From assembly GCA_003223215.1 (NCBI GenBank), contig QHYH01000080.1, positions 1 to 64,000 of the forward strand: 64,000 bases of DNA, written 5' to 3'. The stretch is from Acidobacteriota bacterium. GTDB lineage: Bacteria; Acidobacteriota; Terriglobia; Acidiferrales; UBA7541. Shown here in pieces: positions 1 through 9,373 of this stretch. Numbering within the stretch: position 1 is the stretch's first letter; every line of letters begins with the position of its first letter. The notes under the pieces were generated by a model, which made no database searches, was not told the origin of the DNA, and saw only the letters and a program-made list of their open reading frames with translations. Position numbers and translations under genes: made by a program.

Positions 1-153
1 GTCCCGGAGTGAGTTTCTTACGCGGCTGAATACCCGGCCCGCACGTTCCCCTGTCAACGCTTCGACGCCGCCCTCGCGAGCGGCTCCGCATGACTCGGGG
101 CCGATGTGGGTCGCTACCCCACTTTCGTGTGACTTTTTCATTCACTACAACCT

Positions 154-170
154 CGCCGGTTTAACCGGCG
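154..170. promoter_or_regulatory. 17-bp perfect inverted repeat before the cupin gene
   Basis: CGCCGGTT-T-AACCGGCG is a perfect 8-bp inverted repeat with a one-base centre. It ends 15 bases before the cupin ATG and directly abuts the ribosome-binding site (AGGAG). It could be an operator or a small hairpin in the leader. The 153 bases before it show nothing I can assign. Confidence 0.3.
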
Positions 171-185
171 CACAGGAGTCAAAAA

Positions 186-623
186 ATGTCTTTAACGCGC
201 CGTGAAATGTGTTTGCTCTTTCCGTCTGCCTTGCTCCCCGCTCTTCTCGTTACCAAGCAGACGCAGGAGCAATCTACCCTGCCCTCGGTGCTGTATCCGT
301 TTGACAAATTGCCCGTACACATCTCCACCACCGCGGCGACCCGCGCGGTGCTGAAGGGCAAACTTGACACCGGAGAATCCGTGGAGGTCCACGAGACCAC
401 GCTGCCGCCTGGCGGCGCGCCGCACTCGCCGCATCGCCACGCTCATTCCGAAATGTGGCTCATCCGCGAAGGCACGGTCGCTATCACGGTGAACGACGCG
501 ACTACGCGCTTAGGCCCGGGGGCCGTGGGCTTTGTGCGTTCGAACGATGAGCACGGCATCACAAACGTGGGCCTGACACCGGCCATCTACTTTGTCGTGG
601 CCATCGGCCCGGGCGCTTCCTAA
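186..623 (+). CDS. Cupin-domain protein with twin-arginine-like leader
   Basis: A 145-residue protein of the small single-domain cupin class. The N-terminus has an RRE motif followed by a short hydrophobic stretch and may be a Tat or Sec leader. The cupin core is visible from about residue 70: a G-x5-H-x-H-x3-E type metal motif (residues PHRHAHSE near 80-87) and the second motif with a His in DEHGITNVG near the C-terminus. Such proteins often bind a divalent metal, and the substrate cannot be told from sequence. The start is supported by AGGAG eight bases upstream. It stands alone: 285 bases without a gene separate it from the next operon. Regulation is unknown apart from the palindrome in its leader. 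Confidence 0.75.
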   Translation: MSLTRREMCLLFPSALLPALLVTKQTQEQSTLPSVLYPFDKLPVHISTTAATRAVLKGKLDTGESVEVHETTLPPGGAPHSPHRHAHSEMWLIREGTVAITVNDATTRLGPGAVGFVRSNDEHGITNVGLTPAIYFVVAIGPGAS

Positions 624-908
624 GTCCCGGCAAGCAAGAACAACGTTTAGCGCGGCTAAAATGGCTGTTCAGGATTTTCAATTTGACGTTCCAACCGCCG
701 CTTCCTATCATGCCAAACGAAGCGCAATAGAAATTCGAAACAAGCGCTCCGGTCTGGGTGGGCCAAGCGCCGCAAGGGTTGGCGCTCTCAGAATAACGTT
801 GTTCCAGAACGTCAGCGGAAGATCAGCTGGCATCCGTGAAACGCCCCCACACTCGGCCCCGAATCGTCGTTTTCGGCATTTCTTGAAAGTACTCGGGAGG
901 TTCACCGC

Positions 909-1607
909 ATGGCCAAACTAGAGGATCCCAAAGACCCTGCGAAAAGCGATTCCCCAAAGAAACAGGGCCTGCTAAGACGTGAATTCGTCAAGTTGGTAGG
1001 CGGAACCGGCGTCGCCGCCACGGCGCAGGTTCTCGCTGGTCACAAGCTGGCTGCCGCCGCAACAACCGTGCCCAATGCGGTTCTGGGCTCCGGCAAAGTA
1101 GTTGGCCCCGGCCCTGTGGCCATGTCCTTGCGCATCAACGGCCAAGAGAAAAAGCTGACCGTTGAGCCACGCGTCACTTTGCTCGATGCTCTGCGCAACC
1201 ATCTCGATCTCACCGGCGCGAAAAAGGTTTGCGATCGCGGCACTTGCGGCGCATGCACTATCATCGTAAACGGTAAGCCCACGTACTCTTGCAGCGTTCT
1301 GGCGATTGAAGTTGCCGATCGGGACGGGAAACCCGGCGCGGACATCCGCACCATCGAAGGGCTCGCGACCGAAGGAAAGCTGCACCCGGTTTCCGCTTCG
1401 TTTGTTGAAAACGATGCGCAACAGTGCGGCTTCTGCACCCCGGGATTTGTCATGTCCTGTGCTGCCTACCTCGAGACGCATCGCAACCCCACAATAGAAG
1501 ACGTAAAGCAAGCGCTCGGCGGCAACCTCTGCCGCTGCGGAACCTATATGGGTGTTCGAGACGCCGTCGTCGAAGCGGCAGCGTCTATGAAAGGAGGGCG
1601 CGCCTGA
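909..1607 (+). CDS. Xanthine dehydrogenase-family 2Fe-2S subunit with Tat leader (PaoA/YagT-like)
   Basis: Small electron-transfer subunit of a molybdenum hydroxylase. A twin-arginine leader (LRREFVKLVGG, near residues 20-30) suggests export of the folded complex. The plant-type ferredoxin cluster uses C108, C113, C116 and C128 (CDRGTCGAC then a Cys about 12 residues on). The helical second cluster uses QC173GFC176 and C208RC210. At 232 residues it matches the family. It overlaps the Mo subunit gene by ATGA, so the two are translationally coupled. The order 2Fe-2S, Mo, FAD differs from the E. coli paoABC order (2Fe-2S, FAD, Mo). Substrate unknown; periplasmic aldehyde oxidation is the closest family precedent. 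Confidence 0.9.
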   Translation: MAKLEDPKDPAKSDSPKKQGLLRREFVKLVGGTGVAATAQVLAGHKLAAAATTVPNAVLGSGKVVGPGPVAMSLRINGQEKKLTVEPRVTLLDALRNHLDLTGAKKVCDRGTCGACTIIVNGKPTYSCSVLAIEVADRDGKPGADIRTIEGLATEGKLHPVSASFVENDAQQCGFCTPGFVMSCAAYLETHRNPTIEDVKQALGGNLCRCGTYMGVRDAVVEAAASMKGGRA

Positions 1608-3745
1608 TGGCTGACTATCACTGGCCTCCCACCGACAAATGCAGCTTGATTGGCAGGCGCATTTCGCGCCTTGACGGCCCCTGGAAGTCTTCGGGCCGCA
1701 TCAAGTACAGCTACGACGTGAATCGCCCCAACATGCTCCACGGCAAGATGGTGTTCTCGCCGTACGCGCACGCCAAAGTGGTCAGCATCGATACCAGCGC
1801 CGCCGAGAAAATGCCGGGGGTGAAAGCCGTGGAGATCATGACCGAACCCGGCAAGGAAGTCTTCTGGGCCGGCCAAGAAGTCGTGGCCGTTGCCGCGGAA
1901 ACCGAAGAGCAAGCGCGCGACGCCGCGCGGCGCATTCAGGTCCGTTATGAAAAACTTCCTCACCTGGTCTCTGATGTGGATCCTCGAAAAGCCGGCGAGC
2001 ACACCAAGCAACTCGCCGAACAAACCGACGGGAATCCGGACCAGGCCTTGCAACAGGCCGAGGTGACGAGCGAGGGCGAGTATGGAGTTCCTGTCATCAC
2101 CCATTGCTGCCTCGAAGCGCACGGCCAAGTGGCGGAATGGGATGGCGACAATCTGACGATTTATGCGTCTACTCAAAATGTCAGCGGCATTCCTGGCGAA
2201 ATGGTGCGGGCGAAGATCGCAGACTCCGCCGACAAAGTGCGTGTGCTCACTCCCGTAATGGGCGGAGGTTTCGGAAGCAAATTCAGCGCCGACACTTGGG
2301 GCCTCGCGTGCGCGCGGCTTGCCAAAAAGGCGGGACGTCCCGTAAAGATGATGCTCGAGCGCGATCAGGAACTGATGGCTGCCGGAGCCCGCCCTTCGAT
2401 GTATGCAAAAGTCAAAGTAGGCGCAAAAAAGGACGGCACGCTCGTGGGCTGGACGTCGGAATCCTGGGGCACGGGAGGTCCCGACGCGCAAGGCGGTGCT
2501 CCGAGCATCCCTTACGTTGTTCGCATTCCCGACCGCCGGGTCCGGCACACCACCGTGTTGACCAACATCGGCCCGGCTCGCGCCTGGCGCGCGCCCAACC
2601 ATCCGCAGATGTGTCTGATTACCATGTCTGCGCTCGACGACCTGGCGGCTAAGCTCGACATGGATCCGGTCGAGATGCTGCAGAAAAACATCCAGATGAC
2701 CGGGCAACTCGCCAAAACATATTCGGCCGAGCTCGAAAAGGCCGCCGCATTGATGGATTGGAAAAAGAGATGGCATCCGCGCGGCGACAAGACGCCAGGC
2801 CCCATCAAAAAAGGTCTGGGGGTTTCGATTCACACCTGGGGCGGCGCCGGTCATCCGAGCAATTGCAACTGCACCATTCAGCCGGACGGTTCGGTGTCCG
2901 CTTCGCTCGGCTCGCAGGATTTGGGCACTGGAACGCGCACAGTGATCGGCATCATTACCGCGGAAACCATGGGATTGCCCCTGGAAGCCGTGACAGTGAA
3001 TATCGGCGATTCGAAATATCCGCCCGACGGAGCCTCCGGCGGCTCGACCACGGTAGGCGGCGTCAGTTCCTCCACTCGCCGGGCTGCCACCGCCGCGCTC
3101 AATCAGCTTCTTGACAAGGTTGCTCCTTCGCTCAACGCCAAGCCCGATGAGCTCGAAGCGATCGATGGACAAATCCGCGTGAAAGGTAACCCCAGCCGGG
3201 CCATTTCCTGGAAGCAAGCGTGCGCCAAACTGGGCACAACTCCCATCACTGGCGTCGGCCAGCGCCAACGTGGAAACGATGACTTGCTTTCCAGCGGCGT
3301 CGGCGGCGCGCAGATGGCGGAAGTCAGCGTGGATACCGAAACCGGCCTTGTCCATGTCGATAAACTGGTTGCGGTGCAGGATTGCGGGCTCATCATCGAT
3401 TTGAAGACGGCGGAGAGCCAGGTGTACGGCGCTTGCATCATGGGTATCACCTACTCCTTGTTCGAGGACAAGATCATGGACGAACAGACCGGCCGCTGCC
3501 TCAACGCCGATCTCGAGTTTTACAAACTCGCGGGCATCGGCGATTTTGGGGACATTGTCGTGCACATGATGACGGGCCCAGGCTACGACGAGCGCGGCGT
3601 CATAGGGCTTGGCGAGCCGCCCGTGATTTCCCCCGGGGCCGCCATTTCGAACGCGGTGGCCAACGCCATCGGCGTGCGCGTGCCTACGCTTCCGCTCACA
3701 CCTGATAAAGTTCTCGGCGCGCTCGGGAAAGGAGCGGTAGCCTGA
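1607..3745 (+). CDS. Xanthine dehydrogenase-family molybdenum-binding subunit (PaoC/YagR-like)
   Basis: Catalytic subunit of a molybdenum hydroxylase, 712 residues, a normal length for PaoC-like proteins. The ATG at 1607 is chosen because it overlaps the preceding stop (ATGA) and has AGGAGG upstream. The open frame extends further upstream but only through the preceding gene. Visible motifs: the cofactor loop GGGFGSK at 219-225, the RAWRAPNHPQ region, and the C-terminal GLGEPP with E670 as the expected catalytic glutamate. The protein itself has no leader, so it would be exported together with the Tat-tagged 2Fe-2S subunit (inference). No XdhC/PaoD-like maturation chaperone is encoded in this window. 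Confidence 0.92.
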   Translation: MADYHWPPTDKCSLIGRRISRLDGPWKSSGRIKYSYDVNRPNMLHGKMVFSPYAHAKVVSIDTSAAEKMPGVKAVEIMTEPGKEVFWAGQEVVAVAAETEEQARDAARRIQVRYEKLPHLVSDVDPRKAGEHTKQLAEQTDGNPDQALQQAEVTSEGEYGVPVITHCCLEAHGQVAEWDGDNLTIYASTQNVSGIPGEMVRAKIADSADKVRVLTPVMGGGFGSKFSADTWGLACARLAKKAGRPVKMMLERDQELMAAGARPSMYAKVKVGAKKDGTLVGWTSESWGTGGPDAQGGAPSIPYVVRIPDRRVRHTTVLTNIGPARAWRAPNHPQMCLITMSALDDLAAKLDMDPVEMLQKNIQMTGQLAKTYSAELEKAAALMDWKKRWHPRGDKTPGPIKKGLGVSIHTWGGAGHPSNCNCTIQPDGSVSASLGSQDLGTGTRTVIGIITAETMGLPLEAVTVNIGDSKYPPDGASGGSTTVGGVSSSTRRAATAALNQLLDKVAPSLNAKPDELEAIDGQIRVKGNPSRAISWKQACAKLGTTPITGVGQRQRGNDDLLSSGVGGAQMAEVSVDTETGLVHVDKLVAVQDCGLIIDLKTAESQVYGACIMGITYSLFEDKIMDEQTGRCLNADLEFYKLAGIGDFGDIVVHMMTGPGYDERGVIGLGEPPVISPGAAISNAVANAIGVRVPTLPLTPDKVLGALGKGAVA

Positions 3746-4734
3746 TGGAAGCCTTCGAATACGCTCATCCAACCACACAGCACGAAGCAATCGGTCTGCT
3801 CGGCTCCAAGTGGAACGACGCAGCCGTTCTGGCCGGAGGCACCGACTTAATCAGCCTCATGAAAGAGTACCTCGTCACGCCGAAGCGCGTCGTGAATATC
3901 AAGAACGTCGAAGGCTTAAACGGCATCCATTCGAACGCCGAAGGAGTGACCATCGGCGCGCTCGTTACCATGGACGAACTCCTCGAAAACGCAACCATTC
4001 GTTCCGAGTTCCCTGCCCTCACGCAAGCAGCCGGGGGCATCACCAGTCCGCAGATTCGCGCCATGGGCACCGTTGGCGGGGATCTCTGCCAGCGCCCGCG
4101 TTGTTGGTATTTCCGCAATGGCTACGGTCTGCTCGCCAAGGATGAAAATGGAAAGTCACTGGTTCCCGACGGAGAAAATCGCTACCACGCCATTCTCGGC
4201 AACAGCGGACCGGCTTACTTCGTAAATCCGTCAAGTCTCGCGCCTGTGCTCATAGCGCTCGGCGCAAAGCTTCAGTTGGCCGGCACCAAAGGCCAGCGCG
4301 AAGTCCGCGCTTCCGAATTTTCCGTCATTCCCAAATCCGATGAGGAGCGAGAAAACGTTCTTAAACCCGATGAAATGCTCACTCACATTGTGATTCCAGC
4401 GTCCTCTCATGGCCTTCGCAGCGCAACGTATGAAGTGCGTCAGAAAACCGCCTTGGACTGGCCGTTGGCCGCCGCTGCCGTTGCGGTCAAGCTGGAAGGC
4501 GGAAAGGTCAGAGAGGGACGCATTGTCCTAGGTCATGTCGCGCCCATCCCGTGGCAAGCGCGCGAGGCGGAAAAAGAACTCGAAGGAAAATCCATAACCG
4601 AGAGCGCAGCAGCCAGTGTCGGCGAAGCGGCCCTCCGCGGAGCTAAGCCCCTTAGCCAGAACGGTTACAAGGTCCAACTCGCCAAAGTCGCCGTCAAACG
4701 CGCCTTGCTTGCCGCAGCGAAAGGAGAAGCGTAA
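3745..4734 (+). CDS. Xanthine dehydrogenase-family FAD-binding subunit (PaoB/YagS-like)
   Basis: FAD-binding subunit that passes electrons from the 2Fe-2S clusters to an acceptor, 329 residues. FAD-loop signatures are VLAGGTDLI near the N-terminus and the AMGTVGGDL region. Many relatives carry an extra [4Fe-4S] cluster in a loop after this. Here the first two cysteines remain (CQRPRCWYFR, near residue 116), but the positions where relatives have the third and fourth cysteines read GYGLLAKD and RYHAIL. The cluster is therefore probably absent or degenerate (comparison from memory). It overlaps the Mo subunit by ATGA and is followed two bases later by a small Cys-rich gene. Confidence 0.88.
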   Translation: MEAFEYAHPTTQHEAIGLLGSKWNDAAVLAGGTDLISLMKEYLVTPKRVVNIKNVEGLNGIHSNAEGVTIGALVTMDELLENATIRSEFPALTQAAGGITSPQIRAMGTVGGDLCQRPRCWYFRNGYGLLAKDENGKSLVPDGENRYHAILGNSGPAYFVNPSSLAPVLIALGAKLQLAGTKGQREVRASEFSVIPKSDEERENVLKPDEMLTHIVIPASSHGLRSATYEVRQKTALDWPLAAAAVAVKLEGGKVREGRIVLGHVAPIPWQAREAEKELEGKSITESAAASVGEAALRGAKPLSQNGYKVQLAKVAVKRALLAAAKGEA

Positions 4735-4736
4735 CC

Positions 4737-4985
4737 ATGCCAACCTTGAGCGAACTCGTTCAGAACGCCGCGGTGTGCCACTGCCTGCGCGAGAAGAAAA
4801 TGTTTTACGAAGGCGGCGACGTCCCGCGGAACAGCATGGACATCATCTCTCCGCAGGAAAAAGCTGCGATGATGCCTACCGGGCCCTTCTGGTGCGCGCA
4901 AACGCAGTCCCTGATAGGACCCGATGGAGGTTTTGCCAACACGGAGAGATGCCGGCCGGGACGTTCGTGCTGCGAAACCGCGTAG
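4737..4985 (+). CDS. Small cysteine-rich protein at the end of the molybdenum hydroxylase operon
   Basis: An 82-residue protein starting two bases after the FAD-subunit stop, so almost certainly in the same operon. It has six cysteines: CHC near residue 15, one in FWCAQ and three in ERCRPGRSCC at the end. It has no leader and no membrane segment. I do not recognise a named family. The spacing and number of cysteines suggest metal or iron-sulfur binding, perhaps an accessory or electron-transfer partner of the hydroxylase, but this is inference from position and composition only. Confidence 0.65.
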   Translation: MPTLSELVQNAAVCHCLREKKMFYEGGDVPRNSMDIISPQEKAAMMPTGPFWCAQTQSLIGPDGGFANTERCRPGRSCCETA

Positions 4986-5117
4986 CGATTTGCATTCGAA
5001 TTTTGGCATGCCAGAATCAGTGAATCGAAAATGCGAATTTGAATCGAAAACGTTGGAGTGGGAAAATAAGTCTGAGGTTCGAAAAAGTCTTTAGGCCAAT
5101 CAACGGAGGCAGCCACA

Positions 5118-5807
5118 ATGAAAGTGAATCGAGCCGCATCGTCATTGCTTCTCGCAGGAGCGTTCGTCGCTCTGCCTTCTTGCGCGAGGGCGGCCCAGCC
5201 GGCGGGACACGTGTCAGGGGAATACATCGAGTCGCGAACGGCGGACGTCTATACCGGCCCGTGCTTCGCGAATTCCGAAGTCAACCTGACCGGCCAGGAA
5301 GCAGTCCTCGGATGGCACGTGGATAAAGGCACGTGGGAAAACGTTTCTCTGGATGACTTGAACGTAGCCGCGGTGGTGCGCGCGCGCGCCACGCTCGGCG
5401 ATGCCTTCAGCAATCCCTTGCCCGCCAAAGCCGTACTGATCGTGGACCAGCGCGCTAATGCGGCCCAGCGTGCCGCGCTCGTGCATTTCGCGCAAGCGCA
5501 GGCCGGCCAGCTTCTCAGCAACGTAGTCGCCACCGAGACGCAGCCCATCCGCTTCACCGTCGATGCGAGTAAACACGGGACCGCCTCGCTCGAGGCCGGC
5601 GACCTTGCGCAAATCACCACGCGCGCCATCACGGACACGGACGAGATCTGCCACAACGAAGAAGTTTACTATGAACCGCTGGTTTCGCACTTGACCCATG
5701 CGATGCCTGCCGTTGCGAGCCAGTCGTCCTACCGCGGCAACCATCTCGGTAGCACCTGGAATGAATCGAACCGCCGAAGCGCTTTCATCGCTACGTTTGC
5801 GGTCTGA
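5118..5807 (+). CDS. Secreted DUF1326-type protein
   Basis: A 229-residue protein with a clear signal peptide (KVNR, a hydrophobic core, then a cut near SCARA or AQPAG). After it comes the pattern seen in DUF1326 proteins: GEYIESRTADVYTGPC followed by a segment with GWHVDKG and a Cys-containing late region (TDEICHNEE). DUF1326 has no firmly known function. GGAGG eight bases upstream supports the start. It lies 130 bases after the molybdenum hydroxylase operon on the same strand and could be co-transcribed, but the gap leaves room for a separate promoter. Confidence 0.7.
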   Translation: MKVNRAASSLLLAGAFVALPSCARAAQPAGHVSGEYIESRTADVYTGPCFANSEVNLTGQEAVLGWHVDKGTWENVSLDDLNVAAVVRARATLGDAFSNPLPAKAVLIVDQRANAAQRAALVHFAQAQAGQLLSNVVATETQPIRFTVDASKHGTASLEAGDLAQITTRAITDTDEICHNEEVYYEPLVSHLTHAMPAVASQSSYRGNHLGSTWNESNRRSAFIATFAV

Positions 5808-6009
5808 ATTTTCATGTGGTCTAAAATGGGACGGGTCCAAAGTGGACTATCCACGGAAGCCTGTCTTCGCTGGAAAAATTCGCCCGAGTGGCCGGCAAAC
5901 CTTTGCGTCTCTCCGAAAGTGGTGGCTCGGGCGAAGTATCTCCTAGCCTAAAGCAGACTCGGCGCAACACGTGCGCCGCTAATCCCGATCTTCCTGAGGT
6001 GCGCACGGA

Positions 6010-6702
6010 ATGAAAACTTTCCCGTCGCGAACGTCTCTCTTCTGCCTGTTCTTAGCGCTATGTCTCGCGGCGGCCGAATCCGCCGCGGCCCAAAGCTACA
6101 AAGCCGAAGCGCTTAGCGAACCGCCTCCGAGCGAATTGGCCGCGCCCGTTCGAAACGCCGTTTCCGGCACCGGCATCCGCGTCACCGGGCCGAGCGGCGC
6201 CCTGTGCGACATCTGGCTAGGCAAAGCGGTGCCAGGAAAAGCAAACGCTCCGCAATCCCTCGGTGTGGTCTTTCCGCAGTTCGCGCAAGGTACGCTGATG
6301 GCCGTGATTCGTTTTCCCAATTCTGTGAAAGATTATCGCAAGCAACTGATCAAGGCGGGTGTTTACACGCTACGCTACGCGCTCGCACCCGAGAACGGAA
6401 ATCATATGGGCGTAGCTCCACAGCGGGACTTCGTTCTGGCTTCTCCCGCGGCGGCTGACCAGGACCCCTCCACGCTCACCATCGATCAAACCTTGGCCCT
6501 GAGCCGCAAGGCTACCGGTTCGAATCATCCGTCGGTCTGGAGTCTCGCGCCTCCCGAGGATCATCCCAAATCGCTTCCCTCAGTTTTCCATTTGGACGAC
6601 GGCGATCTCTGGCTCGTGGAATTTCAGTTGCCGGTCCAGGGCGGGACCGGCTCACCACTTCCGATGGCGCTCGTTGTGGTCGGTTTCGCCCCCGAAGCCT
6701 AG
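6010..6702 (+). CDS. Secreted protein of unknown function
   Basis: A 230-residue protein with an N-terminal signal peptide (KTFPSR, a Leu/Cys/Ala-rich core, cut near AAAQS). I do not recognise a family. The mature part has a single Cys (ALCDIWLG) and several hydrophobic beta-like segments, including a LVEFQLPV stretch before the end, suggesting a soluble beta-rich periplasmic protein. It ends cleanly at 6702. The region downstream is a pseudogene on the opposite strand. Confidence 0.6.
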   Translation: MKTFPSRTSLFCLFLALCLAAAESAAAQSYKAEALSEPPPSELAAPVRNAVSGTGIRVTGPSGALCDIWLGKAVPGKANAPQSLGVVFPQFAQGTLMAVIRFPNSVKDYRKQLIKAGVYTLRYALAPENGNHMGVAPQRDFVLASPAAADQDPSTLTIDQTLALSRKATGSNHPSVWSLAPPEDHPKSLPSVFHLDDGDLWLVEFQLPVQGGTGSPLPMALVVVGFAPEA

Positions 6703-6757
6703 CAGGCTGCCCCGCAGACCAGCCAGATTGGGCGAACGTTTTCGCTGCGGCTCCGAG

Positions 6758-7275
6758 CTAGTAGAAAAGCTTTTGAGCGAGTTGCCCGATTCTCGGGTCC
6801 GCAGCTTGCCGGATGGGACCTCCCATGGTGCCTCCAAACTGGTTTCGCTTGAGCTGATCCCGCCCCATATCTTTCGTAGGCTGTCCGTTGGGCTGCGTAA
6901 GGGGCGCAAAGAAATTTCTGGCGTTGAATACGGCATTGCGCAGAAACTCGAAGACGTTACGAAGAAAGCTGTTGGTCCCCGACTTGGTGATGACGTTCAC
7001 AACGGCCCCGGCGTTTTGACCGTACTCTGCGCCATAGTTGCTCGTTTGCACGCTGAATTCCTGAAGTGCGTCCGGAAATGGGAACGGCTGGTTGACCTTG
7101 GTGTACTCATCCACGTAATTGCCGCCGTGTCCAGCTGATAACTGACCATGTTTTGGCGCGCCCCGTTAGCCGAGATCGTCACCGCACCGGGGAACGTTTT
7201 GGTGAAACCCTGGTCGGCGCCTTCCCCTGGGGAATTCAGAAGCGCGAAAAGTGCAGTCGCAAGATAGTTTTTCAT
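6758..7275 (-). pseudogene. TonB-dependent receptor (Oar-like) remnant
   Basis: Plug-domain debris of an acidobacterial TonB-dependent receptor. One frame (7275 downward) begins with a leader-like MKNYLATALFALLNS and reads GFTKTFPGAVTISANG and QNMVSYQLD. The continuation, VDEYTKVNQPFPFPDALQEF, then SNYGAEYGQNAGAVVNVITKSG and RNQFGGTMGGPI, lies in another frame, so there is a frameshift near 7115. Homology stops after GGPI (about 6820), where intact receptors go on for several hundred residues of barrel. The N-terminal carboxypeptidase-like domain is also missing. It is a relic with both ends lost. Confidence 0.8.
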
Positions 7276-7586
7276 GTCATCCTTCCTTCCGCGATCCCCT
7301 CCGCCACGCAACCGAGGCATGCGGCAAGCATCCAGGCAACGATTACCCTCGACCACATGACGGCATTTTCCGCATTCAACGGAGTGAAGGACACTACAAC
7401 AATTCTGAGCGATTATGTCGCTCGATCATCGCTATCGGTCTTTTGCATAGACCGGTTGGGTCGGACACTAGGAGGGGGAAAGGGCCATGTCAATCTGGAA
7501 AAGTTAAAGCGGTGGTTTAGCTGGGTTAAAACTCGCGGGTCTTTGGGTTTGGTTTGATCAAAATTACCCAAACGAGTTTGTTTCGT
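7276..7586. other. Intergenic stretch, nothing recognised
   Basis: Lies between the receptor relic and the 3' end of the metallo-beta-lactamase-fold gene. The open frames here have no family resemblance, leader or good ribosome site. Confidence 0.5.
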
Positions 7587-8687
7587 TTAATGCGCTCGAG
7601 CGTAGCGTTTTGTCTGCTTGGTCCGCGAATTGAAGACTTCGAAATCTCCGTCCGGCCACGCGGTCACCTTCAGATAGTTACCCGTATCGGGACCGGCTAG
7701 ATTGGCGATGAATGGATCGGCGGCGTTGTGCGCCGCGCCTCCTTCGTCCGAGTAGTGGAGCTGCCAGAAATCTTCCAGTCGCGTCGAGCTTTTCACAGCG
7801 TCCCAGGAAGAAGGCGCTCCGCCTTTCGCCGCCCCGTTATCCATCACGGCCACGCGCGGCGCGATGGCATCCAAGAATGCCGGGCTGTTACTGCTGCTCG
7901 TTCCGTGGTGGGAGACGATATAGATATCGATCTTCCCGAGTTTGTTCTCCGGACACACTAGTTTCATTTCCCGGTCTGAGGTCAGATCGCCTAAGTCGAG
8001 GATGCGCAAATCCCCAAAACTAAAAAGCACGCCGAGCGACCGCGCATTCTCCGTATGATCCGTAGGATACTGCTTCGAAGTTTTGCAGGCGGGGTTGTCT
8101 TCGCTACCTTCGCTTAGCGGGTTTTCAATCAGCGCTCCATCCGAACTGATCACCTTGGTCTCAATGCCCTTCAGAGGCAGGCTCTCTCCCGGTTTTGCGA
8201 TTATCCGCTTGAACTTTTCCTTCTCCAGCAGCTTTTGATAGTCCTCCCAGACTTTTTCCGTCGCAGCCGCTTGGGGTTCGCGGTTTTGTCCATGATCAAT
8301 CACCATGCGAATCGGAATCTGGGCCGCAAGCTGCGTGATTCCGCCCGCATGGTCTATGTGGTAGTGCGTAAGAAGCACGACATCCAGCTCTTTGATCCCG
8401 GCCAGCTTCGCCGCGGCCATGATCCGATCCGCGTCGCGCCCGTTGCTATCGGGCCAGCCCGTATCGATCAGCAGCGACTCCCCCAGCGGGGTGACAAACA
8501 GCGTGGACTGGCCGCCTTCGACATCCACAAAATAAATTTGCAGCGCCTTTCCGCTTTCGGGCTTTGGCGCCGCCCATCCCGGTGAAGGCAGGCTCGCGAG
8601 CGTTACGATGACGCTCGACCAGAAACGCCGCCGGGCAAAACGCCCGGATCCTTGCGCTATTTGTTGAATCCTCTCCGTCTTTTGCAT
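7587..8687 (-). CDS. Secreted metallo-beta-lactamase-fold hydrolase (ComEC/Rec2-like)
   Basis: A 366-residue protein with a leader containing RRRFW followed by a hydrophobic core ending at GWAAP, which could be Tat or Sec. The fold signature HYHIDH gives metal ligands H108, H110, D112 and H113. Later ligands are suggested by DLGDLTSDRE and SHHGTSSSN. The domain resembles the C-terminal hydrolase part of ComEC proteins but occurs here alone, without the channel domain. A role in extracellular nucleic acid or phosphodiester cleavage is possible but not shown. It follows the alpha/beta hydrolase gene by eight bases on the same strand, so the two form an operon. Confidence 0.8.
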   Translation of the reverse strand: MQKTERIQQIAQGSGRFARRRFWSSVIVTLASLPSPGWAAPKPESGKALQIYFVDVEGGQSTLFVTPLGESLLIDTGWPDSNGRDADRIMAAAKLAGIKELDVVLLTHYHIDHAGGITQLAAQIPIRMVIDHGQNREPQAAATEKVWEDYQKLLEKEKFKRIIAKPGESLPLKGIETKVISSDGALIENPLSEGSEDNPACKTSKQYPTDHTENARSLGVLFSFGDLRILDLGDLTSDREMKLVCPENKLGKIDIYIVSHHGTSSSNSPAFLDAIAPRVAVMDNGAAKGGAPSSWDAVKSSTRLEDFWQLHYSDEGGAAHNAADPFIANLAGPDTGNYLKVTAWPDGDFEVFNSRTKQTKRYARAH

Positions 8688-8695
8688 GGCTCACC

Positions 8696-9373
8696 TCAAT
8701 GGTTTAGCTTCTCAGCCCAGGCTGCAGTCGTCTCCGCCAATTCCTTGATGACCTCTGCGTCCGTTTTTCCCGCTTTTTTCAGAACATGAAAGGAGTGATC
8801 GCCTTCCTGGATAATGTGCAACGTGGCGCGCGATCCCAGCTTTTCGCAGATGGGACGCAGCAACGTGAGGTCGGCGAGCGTATCGCGTGTCCCCTCGAGG
8901 AAAAGCATCGGCACATTTACCTTTGCCAAGTGCTCCGCGCGGCTGGTTCCTGGGCGATTCGGCGGGTGCAGCGGAAAACCGAAGAATACCAACCCTTGCA
9001 CCGGTTTAAGCAACCCTTGCGCGAAAGCTTGCGACGTCATTCGTCCACCCATGGATTTTCCTCCGGCCAGCAGCAGCAATTCGGGTGCGGTTTCCGCAGC
9101 CCTGCGCACCGCAGCAGCTACGGTAGCCGTCAACACTTCCGGTTTGTCGGGGACGCGCCTTCGTTCCTCGATGTAAGGGAACTGATACCGCAGCGTCACC
9201 ACGCCCGCTTCCGCCAACTCTTTTGCAAGGTTCTCGAGGAACGGATGCGTCATGCCCGCTCCCGCGCCGTGGCCCAAGACGAGCAGCCATCGAGCGGTTG
9301 CCGGACGAACCAGCAGCGCGGATACTTCCCCGTTTCCCGGGACGGCAATCCGCAGTCTTTCGCCAGTGGCCAT
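8696..9373 (-). CDS. Alpha/beta hydrolase, Tex30/dienelactone-hydrolase-like
   Basis: A 225-residue cytoplasmic hydrolase. The oxyanion region is GHGAGAG (near 34-40), the nucleophile elbow is GGKS107MGG, the acidic residue is likely in LEGTRDTLADL and the His in EGDHSFHV. This set matches the KANL3/Tex30-like branch of alpha/beta hydrolases, whose bacterial members have no settled substrate. It is the first gene of a two-gene unit with the metallo-beta-lactamase-fold protein eight bases downstream. Confidence 0.8.
   Translation of the reverse strand: MATGERLRIAVPGNGEVSALLVRPATARWLLVLGHGAGAGMTHPFLENLAKELAEAGVVTLRYQFPYIEERRRVPDKPEVLTATVAAAVRRAAETAPELLLLAGGKSMGGRMTSQAFAQGLLKPVQGLVFFGFPLHPPNRPGTSRAEHLAKVNVPMLFLEGTRDTLADLTLLRPICEKLGSRATLHIIQEGDHSFHVLKKAGKTDAEVIKELAETTAAWAEKLNH

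Noticed and set aside
1544-3790. 748-residue open frame on the minus strand
   Set aside because: It runs fully antisense to the molybdenum subunit gene, whose motifs are unambiguous. Long antisense frames are expected at this GC content.
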